A stretch of DNA of 64,000 nucleotides. Origin: Deltaproteobacteria bacterium (lineage in GTDB: Bacteria; Myxococcota_A; UBA9160; SMWR01). The notes beneath the pieces are model-generated. The model saw only the letters and a program-made list of their open reading frames with translations. It was not told the origin of the DNA and did no database searches. Below are positions 57,336 through 64,000 of the stretch, one piece after another; position 1 is the first letter of the stretch, and every line of letters starts with the position of its first letter. The stretch lies in the NCBI GenBank assembly GCA_019310965.1, contig JAFDDG010000011.1:61007-125006 (forward strand), in the 5' to 3' direction. Position numbers and translations under genes: made by a program.

Positions 57336-59945
57336 ATGCCGGATTCGCTCCGCTCTCCGGTCCCCGCCCCGCCGGACGCGTCTTCGTTGGTCGAAGACGA
57401 TCCGTTTTCGGCGATGACGCCACGCTTCAATTTCCTGTTCCGCGGCTTTGCGTCGCGCTTCTTCTCGCACTTCGGCTTTGATGAGGCGACGGTCCGGAGG
57501 CTGAAGCGCCTCGAGGAGCGCAGCTCGGTCGTCTACGTGATGCGCTATGCGAGCCGGCTCGACTACTTCCTGTTCAATACGCTCTTCTTGCGCGAGGGCT
57601 TGCGCCTCTCGAGCTTCGCCAACGGCATCCGCTTCTTCTACTACCGGCCGTTTCTGGAGGCGTTGCGCACGCTCTGGCAGTCCTGGGGCTCGGCTGAGAC
57701 CGACCGCGACCGCGCTCGGCGTCAGACTCGGGAACTCGAGCGCGCCGGGGGCACGAGCTTCCTGTTTCTGCGGACGGCGCGTTTTGGGGCCGTCGACGAG
57801 GGGCGCCAGGAGCTCGACCTGCTCGAGGAAGTGGTGCGTTCCGTGTGGGACTCGGAGCGTGCGCTCCACGTCGTGCCGCTGGCCATCTTCTGGCGCAAGG
57901 GTCCGCGCGCGAGGCGTCGTTTCCTGAATCTCTTCTACGGGGCCACCACGCGACCTTCGGATCTCGCGAAGGTGACGTCGTTCCTCACGACGTATCGCGA
58001 TCTCGCGGTGAAGGTCGGCGATGCCATCGACCTCTCCAGCTTCATTGCGACGCGGAGGGCGCAGGGGCCCCACGCCGTGGCGCGCACGGTGCGCCGCTCG
58101 ATCCTGACTTTCCTGTATCGCGAGGAGAAGGCGGTGGAGGGGCCGAGCCTGCGCCCCTTCCCCAGGGTATTGGAGGGCGTCGTCTCGAGCTCGCGTGTGC
58201 AGCGGGCCATGCGCGAACACGCCGAGGACCGCAACGTGCCGCTGTCCCGCGCCCGGGCAGAGGCCGAGAAGATGTTGCGCGAAATCGCGGCCAACATGAA
58301 CTCGACTTTCCTGGCGCTGATGGCCGGGCTGTCGACAGCCATCGTGCGCCGATTGTTCGCGAAGGTCGAGATCTCGGGTATCGATACCATCGCCGAGTAC
58401 GCGAAGCGCCACCCGATCGTGCTGGTGCCGAGCCATCGCTCGTACTTCGACTTCGTCCTCCTCTCGACCACGCTCTACGACAACTACCTGATCCCGCCCC
58501 ACATCGCGGCGCGGGACAATATGGCGTTCGGCCCGTTCGGCTATCTGTTTCGCCGCGCGGGGGCCTTCTACCTGCGCGAGTCGTTCGACGACCCGCTCTA
58601 CAAGGAGGTCTTCCGGGCCTATGTCTCGCACCTCGTGTCCGAGGGCGTGACCCAGGAGTTCTTCATCGAGGGCGGTCGCTCGCGCACGGGCAAGACCCTG
58701 GCGCCCCGGCTGGGCATCCTCTCCTGGGAGGTCGAGGCCTTTCTCGATACCGCGCGCCGGGACCTCTTCTTCGTGCCCATCGCCATCACCTACGAACGCC
58801 TCGTCGAAGAGAGCTCGATGGTCGATGAGCTCGAGGGCGGCGAGAAGACTTCCGAGAGCGTGCTCGGCCTGATGCGCGCGCGGAAATACCTGCAGCGTCG
58901 CTTCGGCAGCGTCTTTCTCAACTTCGGCGAGCCCATCTCGTTGGGCGACGCCCTCGGCGACCAGCGCGAGCGTTTCGCTCGGGAGGCGACTCCGGAGGAC
59001 GGCGCCGCCAAGCGCGAATTCATCGCGACGCTCGGCAATCGCCTGGTAGAACGCATCAACTGGGCGACCGTCGCGAACGCAACCGCGGTTGCGGCGTGTG
59101 CGCTGCTCGGGGAACGGCGGCGGGGCATGTTGCGCGCGGAGCTGGTGCAGCGCATGCGGGAAGTCATCGGCCTGCTGCGGCTGCAAGATGCGCGGCTCAC
59201 ACCGGCGTTGGCGTCCGACGAGGAGGCGGGCTTCGAAGACTCGATTGCCGCGATGCAGAGCATGGACCTGATCAAGGTGTCCGAGGATCCTCGCGGCCAG
59301 ATCCTCTTCTTCGAGGAATCGAAGCGGCGCGCGCTCGATTTCTATCGCAACTCGATCCTGCACTTTCTGGCGCTGCCGAGTTGGCTGGCGCGGCGTCTGC
59401 TGGCGGGCCCGGCTGCGCCGGAGTTCCGGGTCGAGCTCGGCGAGTGGCTCGACTTCTTCTACACCGAATTCTTCACGCCTCGGGGCGAAATCCTGGCAGC
59501 GCACATCGACGCTTTCATCGACCTCTTCGAGCGGCGTGGCTGGCTCGAGCGCGTCGACGGCGAGCTGCACGCCACCGAGAAGGGGCGTCCCGGCCTTTGC
59601 TTCCTGGCAGAACAGACCCGCGGCATCGTCGAGGCCTACCACTGTGCCTGTGCGGCCGTGGCGGAGCTGCCCGAAGGCGAGGAGCAGGTGAGCGCGAAGG
59701 AGCTCACCAAGGCGGCCAAGGAGCAGTTCGAGCGCGGTGTCTTGATCGGCGAGGTGGATCGTCGCGAGGCAGCCAACCCGGTCACATTCTCGAACGCCTT
59801 CGACCGGCTGGTCCGCTGCGGCGTGTTGGTCCGGACCCGGCCGGAGGGCCGGCGTCCGGCCGAGGCTGGTTTCAGGCGCGGCCCCGCTTTCGGGGAGCTC
59901 GCGGCGCTGCGCGAACGTCTGGCGTTGGCCCTCGCCGCCCGGTAG
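57336..59945 (+). CDS. plsB: glycerol-3-phosphate acyltransferase PlsB
   Basis: 869 residues, close to the usual ~800. The acyltransferase motifs are '[13 protein letters not shown]' (HX4D, His367) and '[17 protein letters not shown]' (motif III). An N-terminal half (to ~300) resembles the helical and pseudo-acyltransferase region of PlsB ('[20 protein letters not shown]'). PlsB makes 1-acyl-glycerol-3-phosphate at the inner membrane. The start could be later, but this ATG is in a plausible context. Confidence 0.93.
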   Translation: MPDSLRSPVPAPPDASSLVEDDPFSAMTPRFNFLFRGFASRFFSHFGFDEATVRRLKRLEERSSVVYVMRYASRLDYFLFNTLFLREGLRLSSFANGIRFFYYRPFLEALRTLWQSWGSAETDRDRARRQTRELERAGGTSFLFLRTARFGAVDEGRQELDLLEEVVRSVWDSERALHVVPLAIFWRKGPRARRRFLNLFYGATTRPSDLAKVTSFLTTYRDLAVKVGDAIDLSSFIATRRAQGPHAVARTVRRSILTFLYREEKAVEGPSLRPFPRVLEGVVSSSRVQRAMREHAEDRNVPLSRARAEAEKMLREIAANMNSTFLALMAGLSTAIVRRLFAKVEISGIDTIAEYAKRHPIVLVPSHRSYFDFVLLSTTLYDNYLIPPHIAARDNMAFGPFGYLFRRAGAFYLRESFDDPLYKEVFRAYVSHLVSEGVTQEFFIEGGRSRTGKTLAPRLGILSWEVEAFLDTARRDLFFVPIAITYERLVEESSMVDELEGGEKTSESVLGLMRARKYLQRRFGSVFLNFGEPISLGDALGDQRERFAREATPEDGAAKREFIATLGNRLVERINWATVANATAVAACALLGERRRGMLRAELVQRMREVIGLLRLQDARLTPALASDEEAGFEDSIAAMQSMDLIKVSEDPRGQILFFEESKRRALDFYRNSILHFLALPSWLARRLLAGPAAPEFRVELGEWLDFFYTEFFTPRGEILAAHIDAFIDLFERRGWLERVDGELHATEKGRPGLCFLAEQTRGIVEAYHCACAAVAELPEGEEQVSAKELTKAAKEQFERGVLIGEVDRREAANPVTFSNAFDRLVRCGVLVRTRPEGRRPAEAGFRRGPAFGELAALRERLALALAAR

Positions 59946-59958
59946 TCTCCGCCCCCCC

Positions 59959-60345
59959 ATGGATCCCCTCGCAGCCCTCGACTTCGCGAAGAACGACGGT
60001 CTGGTCACGGCGATCGCCGTCGACGATGAGCGCGGCGATCTGCTGATGGTCGCGTTCATGAACGAGCAGAGCCTGCGGCTCACGCTCGAGACCGGCGAAG
60101 TGCACTACTGGAGCCGCTCCCGGGGCAAGCTCTGGCACAAGGGCGAGGAGAGTGGCAACACCCAGGAGTTGAAGTCGCTCTTCATCGACTGTGACGGCGA
60201 TTGCGTCGTGATGCGCGTGGAGCAGAAGGGCGGGGCCGCGTGTCACACGGGGCGGCGCAGCTGCTTCTTCCGACGCCTCGATGACGGCAGCTGGACCGAC
60301 GTGGGTGAGCAGGTCTTCGATCCCGAGGAGGTCTACGGAAAATGA
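59959..60345 (+). CDS. hisI: phosphoribosyl-AMP cyclohydrolase
   Basis: 128 residues. The metal-binding motif 'DCDGDCV' with '[10 protein letters not shown]', and '[18 protein letters not shown]', are HisI-specific. It opens the purine ring of phosphoribosyl-AMP in histidine synthesis. Only the cyclohydrolase domain is present (no fused HisE). It overlaps hisG by 4 bases (ATGA). Confidence 0.97.
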   Translation: MDPLAALDFAKNDGLVTAIAVDDERGDLLMVAFMNEQSLRLTLETGEVHYWSRSRGKLWHKGEESGNTQELKSLFIDCDGDCVVMRVEQKGGAACHTGRRSCFFRRLDDGSWTDVGEQVFDPEEVYGK

Positions 60346-61226
60346 CCGTTGTGAAGCGCACGCTGCGCCTCGGGCTGCCCAAGGGAAGCCTCCAGGAGAC
60401 GACCCAGAAGCTCTTCACCCTGGCTGGCTTCCAGCTGCGCATACCGGATCGCTCCTACTACCCGACGATCGACGATCCCGAGATCGAGTGCATCCTGATC
60501 CGCGCGCAGGAGATGGCGCGTTACGTCGCACAGGGTGTGCTCGACGCGGGCATCACCGGTGTCGACTGGACCATCGAGAACAAGGCGAAGGTGAAGGAGC
60601 TGGCGGATCTGCGCGCTCCGTGGCCAAAGTACGGGCCGGTGCGCTGGATCGTCGCCGTCAAGCAAGGTTCGCCGATCCACAAGCCCAAGGACCTCGAGGG
60701 CAAGCGGATTGCCACCGAGGTCATGAATCTCACCAAGCGCTACCTCAAGCAGCATGGAGTGAAGGCGCAGGTGGAGTTTTCGTGGGGCGCCACCGAGGTG
60801 AAGCCCCCCGTGCTGGCGGACGCCATCGTCGACGTCACCGAGACCGGCTCGAGCCTGCGGGCCAACAACCTGCGCGTCATCGACACGGTGCTCGAGAGCA
60901 CGCCGCGCTTCATTGCGAACCACGACTCCGTCAAGGACGAGTGGAAGAAGGGCAAGATGGACCGCCTGCTGCTCATGCTGAAGGGCGCCATCGCCGCCGT
61001 CGACAAGGTCGGCCTGATGATGAACGTGCCGCGCAAGCACCTGGACGCGGTGCTCGGAGTCTTGCCGGCTCTGGGCAACCCCACGATCTCGACGCTCTCC
61101 GATGACAAGTGGGTCGCCATCAACACCGTGATCGAAGAGAACGTGGCCAAGAAGCTCTACCCGCAGCTCTCCGAGGCCGGGGCCCGTGCCATCGTCGAGT
61201 ACCCGCTCAACAAGATCGTCGAGTGA
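60342..61226 (+). CDS. hisG: ATP phosphoribosyltransferase, long form
   Basis: 294 residues, so the self-regulated long HisG with a C-terminal ACT-like domain. '[20 protein letters not shown]' is the N-terminus and '[20 protein letters not shown]' the PRPP-binding region. It catalyses the first, histidine-inhibited step. Its stop overlaps the Nudix start (GTGA). No other his gene is present, so the pathway is split. Confidence 0.97.
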   Translation: MTVVKRTLRLGLPKGSLQETTQKLFTLAGFQLRIPDRSYYPTIDDPEIECILIRAQEMARYVAQGVLDAGITGVDWTIENKAKVKELADLRAPWPKYGPVRWIVAVKQGSPIHKPKDLEGKRIATEVMNLTKRYLKQHGVKAQVEFSWGATEVKPPVLADAIVDVTETGSSLRANNLRVIDTVLESTPRFIANHDSVKDEWKKGKMDRLLLMLKGAIAAVDKVGLMMNVPRKHLDAVLGVLPALGNPTISTLSDDKWVAINTVIEENVAKKLYPQLSEAGARAIVEYPLNKIVE

Positions 61227-61789
61227 GCCGGCGCGGGCTGCCCGGGCTGCTTCGCGTCTACGCCCGGACCGCCTGGTGGGGTCTCGTGTCGCCGCGGGTC
61301 GCCGAGAGCGAGCCGCTGCTCGTGCACCAGGCAGTGGTGCTGCGCGACGAGCACGTCCTGCTGTCCGTGCGCAGCGACATCCGCGGCTGGGAGCTGCCCG
61401 GCGGCAACCCGGAGCCGGGGGAGGCGGGGGAGGAGACCCTGCGCCGCGAGCTGCTCGAGGAGACCGGCATCGAAGTGGAGGCCGAGCGCCGCGTGGGCGA
61501 CTACGTGCGTCGCGGCTTTCGTCCGCACACGGCGCGGGTGTGGCAGTGTCGGCCGGTGGGCGGTGCCCTGTGTCCGAGCGCCGAGACCCCGATCGTGGCT
61601 TGGTTTCCGGTCGCAGCGCTGCCGACCACCCTGTTGCCGTGGTACCGCGGTCCGCTGGCCGATGCACTGGCCGCACACCCGGAGCCGGTGGTGCGCCGCG
61701 AGCGCTGGGGCGTGAGCGAAATTGCCCAGGCGATCTCCATCGATCTGAGAATGCGTCTGAGCGATGATCGGGCCGGGCGCGTGGCGTAG
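61223..61789 (+). CDS. Nudix hydrolase
   Basis: 188 residues from GTG overlapping the hisG stop. The Nudix box is complete: 'GGNPEPGEAGEETLRRELLE' continuing ETGIEV. The core is preceded by 'AVVLRDEHVLLSVRS'. It hydrolyses a nucleoside-diphosphate-linked compound; the substrate cannot be inferred. Coupling to hisG may be incidental. Confidence 0.9.
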   Translation: MSRRGLPGLLRVYARTAWWGLVSPRVAESEPLLVHQAVVLRDEHVLLSVRSDIRGWELPGGNPEPGEAGEETLRRELLEETGIEVEAERRVGDYVRRGFRPHTARVWQCRPVGGALCPSAETPIVAWFPVAALPTTLLPWYRGPLADALAAHPEPVVRRERWGVSEIAQAISIDLRMRLSDDRAGRVA

Positions 61790-61837
61790 GATGGGCTCAA
61801 CCGGCAAGCGTCCGCAGTCGGATATCCGGAGGCTCGA

Positions 61838-62317
61838 ATGTCCAGTGACTCGCAGGCCGAGGGCGCCGCAGTCCGCTTTCCGCCCCCGCTCGTCCCCGTG
61901 ATCGGGCTCGCCGCCGGTGAGCTCTTGCACCGCTTCGTGTGGCCTCTGCCCCTGCCGGTCACCGGTGTGCTGCGCGTCGCCCTCGCCGCGCTGCTGCTCG
62001 CGGCCGGCATCGCGCTCATCCTCGCGGCGGCGGGGCTCTTCCGGAAGACGGGCCAGGACCCCAAGCCCTGGAAGCCGTCGCCCGAGATCATCTCCGACGG
62101 CGTCTACCGCTTCACGCGCAACCCCATGTACGTGAGCATGGGCCTCCTCCAGGCGGGACTCGGCGTGGCGCTGGCCGACGGCTGGGTCGTCGCGCTGGTG
62201 CCGCCGGTCTGGCTCGTGATCTACCTCATCGCCATTCGCCACGAAGAGGCCTACCTCGAGCGCAAGTTCGGAGGTGAGTACCAGGACTACAAGCGGGCGG
62301 TGCGTCGCTGGCTCTGA
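61838..62317 (+). CDS. isoprenylcysteine carboxyl methyltransferase (ICMT)-family membrane protein
   Basis: 159 residues with a GGAGG ribosome site. Three or four membrane helices; the C-terminal motif 'VYRFTRNPMYVSMGLL' (RxPxY) and 'RHEEAYLERKFGGEYQDY' are typical of ICMT/phospholipid methyltransferase-like proteins. It probably uses SAM to methylate a lipid or small molecule. A decayed copy of its N-terminus lies at 63726-63810. Confidence 0.9.
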   Translation: MSSDSQAEGAAVRFPPPLVPVIGLAAGELLHRFVWPLPLPVTGVLRVALAALLLAAGIALILAAAGLFRKTGQDPKPWKPSPEIISDGVYRFTRNPMYVSMGLLQAGLGVALADGWVVALVPPVWLVIYLIAIRHEEAYLERKFGGEYQDYKRAVRRWL

Positions 62318-62441
62318 GGCGTGGAGTCGCCACGAAGTCGAAAGGGCGAGGCGTGGGCGGGCCCATGTCAGCGCCGCGCCAGGGCGGCAGATGGTGTCCC
62401 CGGGCATGGTGGTTGGGTGACACTGCCCGTACGATGCGCAG

Positions 62442-63725
62442 ATGAAGCAATCCACCCTCTGCCTCGTCGCCGTCTGCGCCGCAGCCTGCTCGGCTGTTGC
62501 CCCCCGCATGGGCCCGGTGCCGCAGCCGGGCCCTTCGGTTGGCGACGGAGGGGTACCGGCCTTCTACACGTTCGAGTCACGTGTTCCCGGGACGCCGGGC
62601 CAGATGCTTCGCAGCGAGTCGAGTGAGGCGAGACTCGTTCTCGAGCAGGCCGCAGGGGCCGAGCGGTTTCTCTACACCTCGACTGAGGGGATCGACGGCG
62701 AGACGCCGATCGTGGTGTCTGGTGAGGTGCAGTTTCCGAAGGGTGACGCGCCCGAGGGCGGCTGGCCGATCGTGGCGTGGGCTCACGGCTCGGTGGGCGT
62801 GGCCGACGTGTGCGCGCCCTCGCTGCGCGGGCGTTCGAGGCGCGATCACGCCTACCTGAATGGCTACCTCGAGGCCGGTTTCGCGATCGTGGCGACGGAT
62901 TATCAGGGGCTCGGCACCGCGGGCCCTCACCCCTACCTGACGCTGCGCCCGGTGGGCTATGGCGTGCTCGACAGCGTGCGTGCCGCGCTGGCCCGCTACC
63001 CGCAGCTCGCGAACCGGGTATTCGTCGTCGGGCAATCGCAAGGCTCGCAGGCGACCCTGGCCGCCGCCTACTGGGCTCCCCTCTACGCGCCGGAAGTGGA
63101 GCTGCTCGGCGCGGTCGCGACCGGGCTCGCGGCCTCCATCGCCGAAGACCATCCTGCGCCGAAGGTGGAGCCCGTCTGGCCGGTGCAGGGTGAGGGGAAT
63201 TACATCGCGTCCGCCGTGTTCATGTTGCAGTATCTCGGCAGCTATCCGGCGATCGATCCCGGCTTCGATCCGAAGCCGCATGTCGCCGAAGAGCTGCAGT
63301 CGCTCTACGAGGCGGGGCGCACCGGCTGTCTCGGTCCGGAGATGGCGGAGGTCGCGAACCGGCAGCGCATCACGTTGGAGCAGGTGCTCGCACACCCGGT
63401 CTCGGCCGAGCTGCAAGCGCGCCTCGACCGTTGGCAGTACTTCAGCTTCGCGCAGGCGAAGATCACGGTACCGGTCTTCTCGGGCTCGGGCCTGGCGGAT
63501 ACGCTCGCGCCCGCGGCCAACCACTACAACCACCTGTCGGCCATGTGTCACCAGGGCACGTTGGTCGAGTTCCACTACTACGACGGGCACACCCACAACA
63601 GCGCCGTTCAGCGCTCACAGCGCGATGCGCTCCCGTTCATGCGCAAGCTGCTCGCGGGCGAAGCGGTCGAGAGCAATTGCTCGGAGCTGCACCCGCCGGG
63701 GCCGATCCAGGACGCCCTCTACTGA
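62442..63725 (+). CDS. secretory-lipase-family lipoprotein
   Basis: 427 residues. The signal peptide ends in a lipobox-like CAAAC. The alpha/beta hydrolase nucleophile is in 'VVGQSQGSQATLAAAYW', and 'WAHGSVGVADVCAPS' is the oxyanion/lid region. 'VFSGSGLADTLAPAANHY' and 'YDGHTHNSAV' supply the Asp and His. This layout matches the fungal-type secretory lipase family (PF03583), which also occurs in bacteria. It should be an exported lipase or esterase. Confidence 0.88.
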   Translation: MKQSTLCLVAVCAAACSAVAPRMGPVPQPGPSVGDGGVPAFYTFESRVPGTPGQMLRSESSEARLVLEQAAGAERFLYTSTEGIDGETPIVVSGEVQFPKGDAPEGGWPIVAWAHGSVGVADVCAPSLRGRSRRDHAYLNGYLEAGFAIVATDYQGLGTAGPHPYLTLRPVGYGVLDSVRAALARYPQLANRVFVVGQSQGSQATLAAAYWAPLYAPEVELLGAVATGLAASIAEDHPAPKVEPVWPVQGEGNYIASAVFMLQYLGSYPAIDPGFDPKPHVAEELQSLYEAGRTGCLGPEMAEVANRQRITLEQVLAHPVSAELQARLDRWQYFSFAQAKITVPVFSGSGLADTLAPAANHYNHLSAMCHQGTLVEFHYYDGHTHNSAVQRSQRDALPFMRKLLAGEAVESNCSELHPPGPIQDALY

Positions 63726-63810
63726 CGCGGAAGCGGACGACGCCGCAGTCGGCTTTCCGCCTCCGTTCGTCCCCGCGATCGGCCTCGCCGCGGGCGATGC
63801 TCCGCAGCGC
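63726..63810 (+). pseudogene. N-terminal fragment of a duplicate ICMT-family gene
   Basis: Directly behind the lipase stop, the frame reads 'DDAAVGFPPPFVPAIGLAAG', matching 'GAAVRFPPPLVPVIGLAAG' of the ICMT-family gene at 61838 in 15 of 19 positions over the shared core. The homology ends by about 63810 and no membrane or RxPxY region follows. No start codon is in frame at the expected place. It is a truncated duplicate. Confidence 0.75.
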
Positions 63811-63826
63811 CTCGGCGCAGCGGCGA

Positions 63827-64000
63827 TCAGGCGTCCATCGCGGCATCGTCGATGCGATGGGACTCGCGGTAGAAGTCGAGGCAGTTGTTGCGGGCCTTTT
63901 CGTCCTGGCGCTGGCGCATGGCGGCGCGCGGATGTTGGTTCAGGTGCCCCGAGATGCCATAGATGTCATTGAACCCCCACTCGATCTGCTCGCGCAAAGG
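63827..64000 (-). CDS. C-terminal end of an unidentified protein (partial)
   Basis: The frame is open from the right edge of the window to a TGA at 63829-63827. The 57 visible residues include 'EWGFNDIYGISGHLNQHPR' and 'NNCLDFYRESHRIDDAAM'. Codon use is GC-ending, as in real genes here. I could not identify the family. It converges on the lipase gene and the decayed ICMT fragment. Confidence 0.7.
   Translation of the reverse strand, partial: PLREQIEWGFNDIYGISGHLNQHPRAAMRQRQDEKARNNCLDFYRESHRIDDAAMDA

Noticed and set aside
57159..60083. A 974-codon minus-strand open frame opposite the SDR, plsB and hisI genes
   Set aside because: It is antisense to clearly homologous genes and shows no family motifs; long antisense frames are expected at this GC content.
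1..64000. tRNA, rRNA, 4.5S RNA, RNase P RNA, CRISPR arrays, insertion sequences and phage genes
   Set aside because: No cloverleaf, array, transposase or integrase was recognised by eye. A covariance-model search would be needed to exclude small RNAs.

Overview
The window is a high-GC, gene-dense bacterial chromosome segment with no plasmid, phage or CRISPR signature. Several traits suggest a high-GC deltaproteobacterial-type lineage (Myxococcota, Desulfobacterota or Binatota-like): a meso-diaminopimelate-type MurE, a PASTA-bearing FtsI, a PhaR regulator, an MJ0042-type zinc-ribbon protein, a large lipoprotein Rhs protein and many acyl-CoA enzymes. The lineage is inferred from gene style only; no rRNA or other phylogenetic anchor is present.

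Layout. 1-7.3 kb: an HxlR/SCP2 regulator, two acyl-CoA dehydrogenases, a quinone oxidoreductase, YhbY, Ndk, YqeY and an enoyl-CoA hydratase. 7.4-11.5 kb: a 1167-residue Rhs/YD-repeat lipoprotein followed by a small four-helix membrane protein. 11.5-29.3 kb (minus strand): a complete division/cell-wall cluster, mraZ-rsmH-ftsL-ftsI-murE-murF-mraY-murD-ftsW-murG-murC-murB-ftsQ-ftsA-ftsZ. Genes from rsmH to ftsQ are joined by 1- or 4-base stop/start overlaps. MraZ-type operators lie at the head and a likely extra promoter lies before ftsZ; ddl is absent. 29.5-34 kb (minus): two ArsA/GET3-type ATPases, a small helical protein, PhaR and a histone-deacetylase-fold enzyme. 34-40 kb: a zinc-ribbon membrane protein, TatA, phosphomannomutase/phosphoglucomutase, a DsbA-like lipoprotein, an alpha/beta hydrolase and an ECF-type sigma factor.

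40-43.2 kb (minus) is the most unusual locus. A MerR-like regulator precedes a ParA ATPase carrying a C-terminal glycogen-binding (CBM48/AMPK-beta-like) domain. Next come a MinD/FlhG-like protein that has lost its P-loop and a small protein resembling an inactivated PD-(D/E)XK domain. I suggest this is a cargo-positioning or sensing system, possibly connected with polysaccharide. 43.3-49.4 kb (plus): 2-phosphoglycerate kinase with two ATP-cone-like repeats, an M48 protease, SppA, TrmB, RlmN and an ApaH-like phosphatase. 50-55 kb: a polytopic membrane protein, a LysM/MltD-type transglycosylase and Ffh. 55.3-63.7 kb (plus): a biotin carrier protein, GNAT, SDR, PlsB, HisI-HisG, Nudix, an ICMT-like methyltransferase and a secreted lipase-like lipoprotein. 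The right edge holds a decayed duplicate of the ICMT gene and the 3' end of a minus-strand gene.

Across the window a dispersed non-coding repeat of about 226 bp occurs twice in full (6258-6484, 51195-51420) and once truncated (49447-49563). The two full copies carry 19-bp inverted arms that differ from each other by a compensated base-pair change, and both lie between convergent genes.
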